64,000 nt of DNA, taken from the NCBI GenBank assembly GCA_000727475.1, contig KL647296.1, positions 680,888 through 744,887 on the forward strand, in the 5' to 3' direction. The stretch's first letter is position 1. The number at the start of each line of letters is the position of its first letter. Under the pieces are notes generated by a model. The model ran no database searches and was not told the origin of the DNA. It saw only the letters and a list, made by a program, of their open reading frames with translations. This DNA is from Sarcocystis neurona (lineage: Eukaryota > Apicomplexa > Conoidasida > Eucoccidiorida > Sarcocystidae). Below, piece after piece: positions 34,201 through 43,178 of the stretch. Both the position numbers and the translations under genes were made by a program.

Positions 34201-37200
34201 GAAGTCGCCTCCGCTCACGCAACTGCAGCAGCACAGCAGATGCAACAGCAGCAGTGTAGGCCTCACGATCACCAACAACGCAGGCAACAAAAGCACTTTT
34301 ACAAAAAGCAGCAACAGCAGAGGGACAGCGTCAGCAGCAGCGACCGCTGAATACAGTAGCACACACACACACATACAGAGTGAACGTGCAGGTAGAAACG
34401 ACCTGCCACTACGTCGAATTCAGCTGCGTATCCTCGGATGTCTGGAGAAACGCAAGTGTGCGCCCCGGATCTGCGCTAAGATCTCTTTCTGAGTTCATGC
34501 TCCACACATTGTTGGCCGAAAAACCTTGGACATCCCCACAAAAGTTGAAGATTCTATTGCATAGCCGTATATTGATTCATCTGTGCACACGCGTATTCGC
34601 AGGTCTGCACGTGTTTCCACACGTTGAGGCACACACACTTATTAGAGGACCGACACGTGTACAGTTGTTGCTTTGCCTGCCTGAGAAGACGCGTCCCGCA
34701 TGCGCGAAAAACGTGAGCCTCCACGAGTCAGCTGCATCTAAAACGACTTACCTCGCTCCAATACCCGGCACAGCAGTTCAATGGAGGAGATTACACGCAC
34801 CTGCAGATCCCCAGCCAGGACAACCGTGGGACTTCTCAGCTGGAAACAACTAAGACTCTAACTATTTCCCATCGCCAGCGTCTGCGACGCCGGAGAACAT
34901 AAGATGAGTGACGACGTTGCAGTCTTTCCAAAAGTCCAGATTGTCTGTCTCTTTCTCTCCCTCTCTCTATATACATATATATATGTATATATATATAAAT
35001 ATGTCTACGCGGGTGTGTACGCAGCTCCATGAAAACACAAACGTATATATACATATGTGAATACCTGTCTCCCCATGTAGTGCAAACATACATACACATA
35101 CATATATATTTGCAGATGACATGTATACAGCTGGGCGACACTCCTTCCGAATATACGCATATCTACGATATATATAAAGGCGAAATAAGACACTTCACAT
35201 TTTCAGCATGTCTAGGTAAATGTGTCTGCTTGCGGAGGCCAGAAGCTGGTAGTCTCTGTACTTCTAATATGTATATGCATCTATGTCAGAACCGTTTTAA
35301 GTGATGCATTGTCCATTGCAGACGGACACATTTTTTGTGCACACGCCAGCAAGGGTCGGGTGGCGTAGAGGGCCAACGTTGATCAGTCTACAAATACATT
35401 TATACCTGTATATCTATGTACATATGTATACGCCATATGTCTCTACAGGGTTTACAAGGGGAGCGGAGCACTGCTGTGTACAGTTGTGTCTAAAGTGCAA
35501 GAAATATACCTGTATATGCAACATGTACATAGATATTAAAAATCCATGTATGAGTCTGTGTATGTGTCTTTGAAAGGTAGCTCGCTGTTACCTTATAGAT
35601 GTGTGCACAAACACTTTTCTGTTTGTGTGTAGGTTCACAATTATCTGCGTGTTATGCGAGTCTCCTCGCTCATGCTACTCCTTTTGCCGCGACTTTCTCG
35701 GCTGCGGCGACGCTTCGTTCTCTGCTGCTGCTGCTGTTGAAGCAGCTGCTGGTGAACTGCTGGCGCAGAGCGTTCTGCTACGTTGTAGACTTCTGGTGCA
35801 GCTATTCTGCTTCTGCTGCTCTCCCTCCTGCTGCTACTGCTGCCCTCCGACATGCTAGGTTCTGTGCCGCTGCTGGCGCTGCGTCTAGCTCTCCTATCTT
35901 GCTGGTTGCTGCTCCTTTTTCTTTATGGTTGCTATTGCTTCTGCTCTGCTTAGTCCTGTTGTTGCTGCGCTCTGTGCCATGCTCCTCGCTGCGGACATTC
36001 CCGTCTCTTTTGTTAGCAACCTTCTGCTGCTGCTGCTGCGTGTCCTTCTCTGGTCCGTTATCGGGCACAGAACCTGCCATGTTCGATCGCTGCGCTTTCT
36101 GCTGTTACGGCGTTGGGTTAGAGTCGCTGTTTGTCTGCCGCCTGTGTTGCTCCTTCGTTCCGCGCCTTCCGCTCACCTGGTGCTGCTCTCTGTGCTAATC
36201 TTTCGGATTCCGTTTCCCCTGGTGCATATGCTGCTGTTATGTTTTCCTGAGAACAAGTCTGCGGCTGCAATATGTTGGTGCACGCAGGCTCACCCTGTTG
36301 CTGCTGCTTTGGTTGCTTCCGCCTGTCGTTCTACCGCTCCTGCAGTGTTGCTGCTGCTGCTCGAGTTGCCTCTGATGTTGATCGTGTTGGCGCGTGTTAC
36401 CTTGTGTGCAGGTGCTGTAGTTGCGCTGTAGCTCCGTCTTGTGTTGCCGTTACCGTACCTCTTGTGAAGTCGCCGTGCCTACGCACTGCTGTTGCCGCTT
36501 GTCGAGCTACCGTGCTGCTGCCGTTGCTGCCTCTGCAGATGATTTTGCTGATTCCTTCTACTTCTTCTCTCCGCCTCTGCTGTTGCATCTCTGCTCCTGC
36601 TGCCGACCATCCGTCACCACAGTACGTTTGCATTCTGGTACTGCTGTAGTCGTAACAGCAATTGTAGGCTTCCATCTTGCCGCTGCTCTAGCAGTAGGCT
36701 TCTCTACTGCAGCTGCTGTAGTAGTAGCAAGAGTAGTCGGCCTCCGTTTTGCTGCTGGTGTACTTCCCCTCGACTGCCGTACCAGGAGCAGCAGCAGCAG
36801 ACTTCCCTCTTGCTGCTGCTGTAGGACTAGACTTCCCTACTGCTGCTGCTGCTGCGAGTTTGCGCTGCAGGTGGCGGTGCATTTCATTGCTGCTGCTATA
36901 GCAGGTTTCAAAATTTCTCATGTGTGAGCTCTGTCTTGCGTGCAGCGCGGGCGCTTGTCTTCCGCCGCACTTGTCCTTCGCGGTCACCCCAGAATGAATC
37001 TTCCTTCACGCGGGCGACAGGTAGAGACGGTATGTGTGCGTGCATAAGTTTCCCTTTTTTTCAAGTCCACCTTACGGAGACAGCCACGTACACAAGCGAG
37101 ATATACAGGCACATGGACTTAAAAACGCATAAACATATATATATATATATATATAAGCACGGCCACACATGTACACATACATTCATACACACATTCACAG

Positions 37201-40200
37201 CCACGCACTACCAAAGAGGGTGCGTACATACACACACAGAGGCACATACATCGGCACTACCCCACACAGATATGTGCGTCTAGGTATACATAGAGCAGAG
37301 AGGTATGGAGCGACGACAGTCGTGTGTGTGCGTGTGTGTGCGGTACGTGGATGTGGTACTAGTCGGGTCTCCATAAATATTTATCTTTCGACAACGTTAC
37401 ACATAAATGAATAAAGAAAAGCATGGGAACCTACATATTGCAGGACACGCGCACGAGCCTTTATTTTTCAAAATGACAACGCGCCAGTCTGTTCCGTGCA
37501 AGTTGAACTTTTCTGCAGCACGCCGACATCGCCGCGCTGGAGGTACTACCGGGCGGCGCAACGTTTCACGCCGTCGAATGTCGAATCCTCTTTGGATTGA
37601 TTTGTTCTGAAACTGGGTTATTCATAAGTATCTTTGGGGGAGCCTTATCTACTAGTTGGCAGGAAAACCAAACACGCATCGGGGTTGAAGGCGGCGGCTA
37701 CACAAGTAAAAAACACGTCTACCAAAGTCCACGGGCACACGAGCCTCAACGTGAGAACAGAGGTACGTTTTCCGCAAAAGCAACGCGACGCGCGCGGCAT
37801 ACCGACATGTATATAGATAGACCTTCAGCAAAAGCAACGCGACGCGCGCGGCAAATCAAAATGTGAACAGGCGTATCTGCACAATCCCGCGTGAAGTGTG
37901 TGGCAGCGGGTGCCGGTCACAACACATGCGAGAATCGGCAATTACACAACACACCCAAATAAGCATTTTCCACAGAGTGCAGAGCACATAGAGAAGACCA
38001 AGCAAAATGCGAATTTCTGCAGGTAGAGGTGTATGCCAAGTCGCACCAACGGCCGCGCCAAAGGAGTCTGCTGCTGTCCTCCTCTTCCGTGGCAGTCCGT
38101 AATAATGACTCGAGCGTGCTGCTTACTCGCAATGTCCGAAGGGTAGTGCGTGAAGAACACTCACACACCTCATTTACCTTGCTCTTTTGCAACAGCAGTC
38201 CGTCATATTGACCCGAGAACGCTGCTTCTGAGTGGTGACTCAAGACATTGTGTGACGAACACTCGCAGAGACACAGCATCTGCAGAAGAATACTTGTGCA
38301 CTACTTATTTGTACGTAGAGAGGAGTAAAATGGAACTATATGCAGACGTGTGCATGTCTGTGTGTGTGCACGTGTACCAAACGGGTCGGTGGACTCGCTG
38401 GATGTCTTTAAAATCTGCGTCGGCGTTTCAGTACATTGTAGTTACGTTGTGCGTACATGTATGTGAAGGTCTACGTGCACGAAAAGTTTATGGGAATATG
38501 TTTACTCTGCCCACACGTAGATGTGTATTTGTGTCGATACACGTGTGTGCGTATGCTGATAGGAAGAAGTATAATTTTGTAGGACTGCGGCCTGTGTAAC
38601 ATCTGTCTGTGGAGATACATCCAGACATATGAGAGTATAGATATGATAAATCACGCACAACACGCAGGGAGGTTGTCTGCGTACGTCAAGACGAAGCTCC
38701 GGAAAGCCAAACCATTCGAAAGAAGTGCGCGCGCAAAGTCCACGCTTGTTCTTCTTCCTGTATCTCCCCTATGTATCTTCCTCATCCCAGTGAATTGACT
38801 CTTACCACCAACTCACTTCTTCAAGAGCTCTCTATTCATGTAGAGCAAATGCACAGAAGTTTACCTAGTACAAAAGTACAAACCCACAAATGCATACGTA
38901 TATGCACATCACGCTGTCTACAATTATTTATTTGCTTACATGTGTCCATCAATTGGTGTACGTAAACTACTGTAGTAAGCCCATCTAGGAAGCGACTCCT
39001 GATGTGTATCACTCTCTTTCTCTGTATATATATATATACATGTATGTAGGACACGTAGAATACGTGTGCGGGGAAGAGGGTGTGTCCGTTATTACACTTA
39101 CACATATCAGTCCTTTACATGTATGCATTTGTATCGGTGTATGTATACAGTACACAGTTATCCCAGTCCCTCCCATGAATAGGTGTGGAGAGGTGTATGC
39201 ATACAAGATACACAGTTCTTGAATACCTGACGCCCTTACCTATATCTTTATTAGTACTATAACGACGGCAGCAGATACCTGTTATATCAGTCATTTCCCT
39301 ACACACGTGTATATAGGCAGACCGGTTCCCTCTGTCTACACAAGTCTATAAGAGTTGTATACAATATACAGAGGTCGTGAGGACTAGACGACGACCTTAC
39401 TATCTCTTTGTCGTCCCTAGCGATATAAACGGATGCAGCACGTGTTGGACCCCGCGAGCGCAACCCTGTGCCTTTTCCACGACGACTGTCCTGCTGCGGC
39501 TACGGTGCAGCTGCTGGGAGTTCCGCTGCTGCTGTCGTTGCCTCTGCGGCTGCTGCTGCAGGTGCTGCGCTGCGGTGTTGCTGTGTTGCACGTCTCCCTC
39601 TTTCTTCTCTGTGCAAACGTATGGAATCTTTTTCGTTTTTTACTTGTTTTTCTTCACCGACCCTCTTGCTGGGTTTCTTCTTTATCTCGCTTCTTCCGTT
39701 CTGTACGCCCCTTCTGTATTTCCACTCCACCCGTATAGACAACAGTTACGCAGCAGGATCTATCATTCGGTTCTATTACTCTGCAGTGCGCGTCCGACCG
39801 ATTTCTCGCGGCTTCGGGTTCTTTTCCTCTTCTATATTATTCTGCTTTTTCATTTCTTTCGCATGCACTTGCGTCTTTCCTTCCCTCGAGGAACGCACGT
39901 AGGCGAGACCGAGGGTTGGGCGCCTGGTCTCATGCGTTGTCAAAGCTACGCCGTGATAAGGATCCCGATTTTTGAAATTTTTTCGTAGATGTCACGTTAA
40001 AAACTTAAATTCTGTCGAACATGTGACCCTTCTTGGCGAATGTTCCGGCGCGTGTGTCCAACCGTTTCCCATTCCACGCCCCTTTCCGAGGCCGGAAAGT
40101 TGCTCGCTGCTCACCGCGTCTGCGCCTGCACTTCGACTGTACGTACACCCCAGCGGCAGCACCATGCCGGTGTCATGACAGTCGCTCGTACGGACGACTG

Positions 40201-42151
40201 CTTCTTTATCCGTCTGGAATGCTTTCTTCTCCTTTCTCATCTGCACGGCACTTACGCGTCTTGGTTCCTCTTCCTCTGCCTCCACAGCACATCTGCCCTC
40301 CACTGTGTTGTCTGCTGACGTCGTCTTCTCCCGTTTTTCCCATGTCCACGTGCATGCGGCACACACACCAGCTGCAAGGCACCCGCCACACACACCGTGT
40401 CCTGTGCAGAGAGCAAGGCAGCAGCAATCCACGTCTCACTGCGCCACATGCGGTCCTCCCAGTTTCCTCCTCGTCCTCCTGTTCGCCTCGTCTTTCTCCT
40501 CCACCGTCTAACTGGCGTCTTTCTGCCGCTACGTGCTCCCTGCTGCTCGGAGAACTCGCAGCCGCTGTCGCTCTCCCCAACGCCTGGTGCACTGCTGCAC
40601 GGGGGAACGGGCGGGGAGTGCAAACACGCAGACTACTCTCTCACTCTTCAGCGGACCGAACTGCATGCACACGCTCCACAGCCGCCGCGCGGGATGACCC
40701 TACGCAGAGACTGCCGCGTGTTAGAGAAAGGACGTTTTTCTCTCGCCGTCTCGTTGCCCTGCGTCGGCTGCTCGACGCCGCACTTCTCACTTCTCGGCAC
40801 CAACACTGCTGTACCAGTGCTGGAGCCGTTTCTGTGTCAGCAAACCCCAGCAACGGCATTTCGCTGCCAGAGGGGGGAGAAGCTGCGAAGACAAACAGAA
40901 GTTTACTTGTCTGTCTTCCCAGTGTTTACGAAAAATTCCTCTAGCTGCAAGTACAGCGATGTGCTACCTGTATTAGTGACTAGACAGGCGCGCGCCTACA
41001 CATGTATAGATCTCCGTATACTCACACCTGCACTTTCGCTCACTGTCACGCCTATAGCTCCACATCAACCGTCGCACATCCTTACATACCGTAGCCATAC
41101 ATGTAGAAACACGTAATACTTATATATATTTTTTTTCGTATGAAGTGCGTCAGACTCCCACACATAGAGCGCGCTTTGCATGTGTCTCTTTACAGAGTCT
41201 CTCTGCACAGGTGTATGTACGTGCAGGTATCTTTTGCTGTGACGTTCCCATCCCCCACCGTGTGCTGCACCCAGCAGCTACAGCTTGTGTCGAAGAACGC
41301 GGCAATTTTCTCCTCTTTTCTTCGTACCTCTCGATGTAGACGCGGGCCGTCATACCATGCCTAGATACCTATGTGTAGGGAAATGAATTTTGCTTATCAC
41401 GCCTGTGTTAGTCTTCCGAAACGCGAGGCGTCAGACGTCTCACGGTGGCACTGCAGCGAGCGGCAGTCCCGCCGCAGCGGCAGCACGCAGCCGCAGCTGC
41501 TGTTGCAGAGACAGAGCAGCAGGGGCACCAGAAGGGCAGCGGGGCCAGTCCACGAGTAACAGCAGCAGCAGCACAGCAGTGCAGACGAGACGCCAGCGAC
41601 GGCTGGCACTGCGGCAGCAGATGAGTAGAACGTCCACCGCAGGCCAGTCGGTGAGCGACATAGCAACAGCAGCAGCAGCGAGTTTCGACAGGGGAGGGGA
41701 GAAACGCTGGAGCAGCACCAGTAGCCCTTTCTGGAACGTCGACTGCGGAAACTGCGACAGACCCGTCGCAGCAGCCTGCGAAGGAGGTGCTGCTGCTGCT
41801 GCTGCGTTAAGGCGTCTCTTGAGAGACGGGAGAAGATTCTCTCCCAGCGGAGCCTCACTCGTCAACGAGAAACCTTGGGCAATTGCTGTTTCTCAGATAC
41901 GTTCTGCGCTGGTGCAGCACCTCGTCCGTTGCTGCAGTTTCCCTGATGCTGCTGCCGCAGCAGCTCCAGCAGCCAAGCTGCAGCGGCAGCAGCGACATGC
42001 TGGTGCAGGCGTCCACGCGTCGTAGAAACAGCCGTGCGTCTCTGCAGCGCGTGCAGCACCAGCGACACCGGCATATCCGACGTGCAGCGCGTCCTTGACG
42101 GCCGTCGCAGCAGCAGCCTCTTCTCAGCCGCACCTTCTTCGCACACAGCAC
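31141..42151 (-). CDS. RAP-domain-like protein gene, multi-exon, minus strand
   Basis: No long ORF marks this gene. Between 34839 and 31658 a chain of ten minus-strand exons joins in correct phase across nine GT-AG introns (34839-34752, 34441-34377, 34156-34059, 33677-33632, 33501-33379, 33081-32988, 32869-32616, 32566-32484, 32389-32348, 31709-31658). The last three assemble a segment resembling the RAP domain: FINTRPYTLAPVAVYRE, then VVLKHVNMCTLL, then EREWHYLKEQ, which fits the family pattern of an N-T-YT stretch, Leu-rich helix and EW-xxL. More minus exons with good borders lie upstream to 42151, including helical, Leu/Ala-rich ones. Known RAP proteins bind organelle RNA and are expanded in Apicomplexa, so mitochondrial or apicoplast RNA metabolism is inferred. 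The stop is at 31143-31141 or 31234-31232. The start is not determined, and exons above 35 kb could belong to a second gene. Confidence 0.6.
31658..31709 (-). CDS. RAP-like domain exon 3
   Basis: The acceptor is tgcatgcacag and the donor gtgtaat. It encodes EREWHYLKEQARETEQQ. The EW-xxL pattern matches the end of the RAP family. It ends in phase 0. Confidence 0.55.
32348..32389 (-). CDS. RAP-like domain exon 2
   Basis: The acceptor is ggtatctctgcag and the donor gtaagat. It encodes VVLKHVNMCTLLC. The phase is 2 in and 2 out. Confidence 0.55.
32484..32566 (-). CDS. RAP-like domain exon 1
   Basis: The acceptor is tgcatgcggaag and the donor gttacgt (weak). It encodes PGVGAPVLFINTRPYTLAPV and AVYR, which resembles the start of RAP domains (D/G-x-P-x-x-F-x-N-T then YT). 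Confidence 0.6.
32616..32869 (-). CDS. RAP-like gene exon, longest of the C-terminal chain
   Basis: The acceptor is ctctgttttctaacag and the donor gtgagtc, both strong. Its 254 nt read AMQTPAQLLPAMLSHRRLPS and, later, TSLLISLLWVGYASPLTEE without interruption. Phase is 1 in and 0 out. Confidence 0.7.
32988..33081 (-). CDS. RAP-like gene exon
   Basis: The acceptor is gtcttcttttctccag and the donor gtgaaca. A basic start (RRRVRARKRGR) is followed by ECALCVQQPPEVAVSPK. It ends in phase 1. Confidence 0.6.
33379..33501 (-). CDS. RAP-like gene exon
   Basis: The acceptor is gatttccactgcag and the donor gtacgta. It encodes VRVSSLQDLFLQAAALGLRE and then VAHAVAAEAAQ, in phase 0. The Leu/Ala pattern is that of a helical repeat. 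Confidence 0.65.
33632..33677 (-). CDS. RAP-like gene exon, short
   Basis: The acceptor is ctccaccttacag and the donor gtagaga. It encodes ETRLQTMPTLFLNKH. The phase is 2 in and 0 out, which fits the next exon exactly. Confidence 0.5.
34059..34156 (-). CDS. RAP-like gene exon, basic
   Basis: The acceptor is caagcgggtttgcag and the donor gtgggtg. It encodes EEKVLRRFIPRFVAYRRRER. The phase is 0 in and 2 out. Confidence 0.55.
34377..34441 (-). CDS. RAP-like gene exon
   Basis: The acceptor is gcgtttctccag and the donor gtatgtg. It encodes IRGYAAEFDVVAGRFYLHVH. The phase 1 entry matches the upstream exon. Confidence 0.55.
34752..34839 (-). CDS. RAP-like gene exon
   Basis: The acceptor is cttagttgtttccag and the donor a canonical gtaagtc. 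It encodes SPTVVLAGDLQVRVISSIEL and then LCRVLER. It ends with one base (phase 1) that completes an Asp codon with the next exon. Confidence 0.65.
36177..36246 (-). CDS. Probable exon, minus strand
   Basis: The acceptor is cagacttgttctcag and the donor gtgagcg. The phase-0 frame reads ENITAAYAPGETESERLAQR. I could not phase-match it to the preceding exon. Confidence 0.4.
36401..36605 (-). CDS. Probable exon, minus strand (5' border approximate)
   Basis: One minus frame reads EMQQQRRREEVEGISKIICR and ends ATQDGATAQLQHLHT before donor gtaacac. CAG triplets lie on the minus strand here, as expected of exons in this genome. Confidence 0.4.
38178..38227 (-). CDS. Short exon of the minus-strand gene
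   Basis: The acceptor is gtcaccactcag and the donor gtaaatg. It encodes AAFSGQYDGLLLQKSK, phase 1 to phase 0. Confidence 0.5.
38228..40255. other. Interval with no confident gene
   Basis: It contains CA/TG-rich sequence, TA microsatellites near 39020 and a CTG block at 39490-39600. A plus frame at 39433-39738 and minus frames at 39400-39742 both look partly coding-like over the CTG block. I cannot choose between them. Confidence 0.3.
40256..40371 (-). CDS. Exon of the minus-strand gene, acidic end
   Basis: The acceptor is cgggtgccttgcag and the donor a canonical gtaagtg. The frame ends SADNTVEGRCAVEAEEEEPR. It is antisense to a 303-codon plus-strand open frame, which has no splice or motif support. 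Confidence 0.45.
41444..41817 (-). CDS. Exon of the minus-strand gene, helical
   Basis: The 83-nt intron between this and the preceding exon ends in tctcccgtctctcaag, and the phase 0 join is exact. The peptide contains FQKGLLVLLQRFSPPLSKLA and CRSASRRWRLVCTAVLLLLL. Donor gtgagac gives phase 2. The opposite strand also has a long open frame here (41390-42025), which I take as the shadow. Confidence 0.55.
41901..42151 (-). CDS. Exon, 5'-most supported on minus strand, helical repeat-like
   Basis: The acceptor gtctgacaaacag and donor gtatctg enclose a frame with MPVSLVLHALQRRTAVSTT followed by HVAAAAAAWLLELLRQ. This amphipathic, Leu/Ala-rich pattern resembles the short helical repeats that precede RAP domains. 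The exon ends in phase 0. Met 42074-42072 is a possible start. Confidence 0.55.
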
Positions 42152-43178
42152 CTGTTTGTCAGACGCGCTTATTTGTCAGCAGCGGGTTCTTCTCAGCAGC
42201 AGCTTCTACCCGCAGCAGCTGCATGCGGCGAGACGAGAAGAGCAACAGGAGAGTAGAGGCTGCAAGCGGCGGTGGGAAACAGCCGTGGCTGTGTCCGCTG
42301 ATGCTGGTGATTGGCAGAAACGGAGTCGCCCCAGCAACAGGGCAGAGGCAGCAGCTGCAGCGCACCCCACAGAAGCAGCCGCATTACCCGGTAGACAGCA
42401 ACAGCAGGCACGTCCTCGGTACCAGCAAGGAAAGCAGCAGCAGCAGCAGCCGTGCAGGGGGCACCAACACAAGAGAAGCTGCCGCAGCAGCAACAGCAAC
42501 ACGTTTTCGCAGCAAGAACAGAACAACTTGGCGCAGCGCGGCGGTGTAACGCCGGAGAGGCGGCAGGAAAAACGGCGTCGCGTTCCGCAGGCGCAGAGGC
42601 GGATAACAGCAGCTGCTGCAGCAGGGGACGAAGGAGGAGGTGAGCAGCAGCATGACGACAGCAACAGGAATCAATCACCGCTCGAGGCAGGTTCCTGTGC
42701 AGCAACAGCAGCAGTGGCTAGCCCCAGCTCTTCGCACGTAGCTCAGCCTCTAGAGAGAGAACAAGCGCAGCAGCACCAGAAACAGGACAGAGCCGCGAGC
42801 AGCAGCGACAGCCGCGAATCAGGCCGGCTTCCCTGGACCGCAGGAGTGGCAGCACCAAGAGCACGACCAGCTGCAGCAAGAGGAGGAGGAGCAGCAGCAA
42901 GGACAAGGGGAGGAGCGGCAGTAGCAAGAACGCTCTAGCAGCAGCAGCAGCAAGAGCACAGGAACGACAGCAGCGAGGGCAACAAGGGCACCTCAGGGAG
43001 GAGGAGGACGGGGGAAGAAAAGCTGTGGGGTTGCGCGGTGAAGAGGCGAGGGGTAACAGCGGCAGCGGCAGCGCGTGGCAGCTTGCTGCTGCATCTTCCC
43101 CCTGTCCGGTAGCAGCAGAAGTCGCCCCCATACACGTGCAGCGGCAGGAGCAGGTGTTCTAGCAGCAGCAGCAGCAGT
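42152..43178. promoter_or_regulatory. Shared 5' region of two divergent genes
   Basis: This interval lies between the 5'-most supported minus exon and the first Met of the SRCAP-like gene frame. It is full of CAG/CTG and carries long open frames on both strands: plus 42156-42938 is Gln/Ala-rich, in the same frame as the ORF from 43179, but interrupted by TAG at 42936 and 43110. Minus 42193-42705 is Leu/Cys-rich. It may hold N-terminal coding exons of either gene as well as their promoters. No TATA-like or known motif was identified. Confidence 0.35.

Larger units (their letters stand above)
34842..38177. other. Long interval between minus-strand exons, mostly unresolved
   Basis: Apart from the two probable exons at 36177-36246 and 36401-36605, this interval holds TA/CA microsatellites (34960-35200, 37130-37300) and a CAG-on-minus block at 35690-36900. 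A frame at 35330-35390 (minus, INVGPLRHPTLAGVCTKN) looks coding-like without clear borders. Confidence 0.35.
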
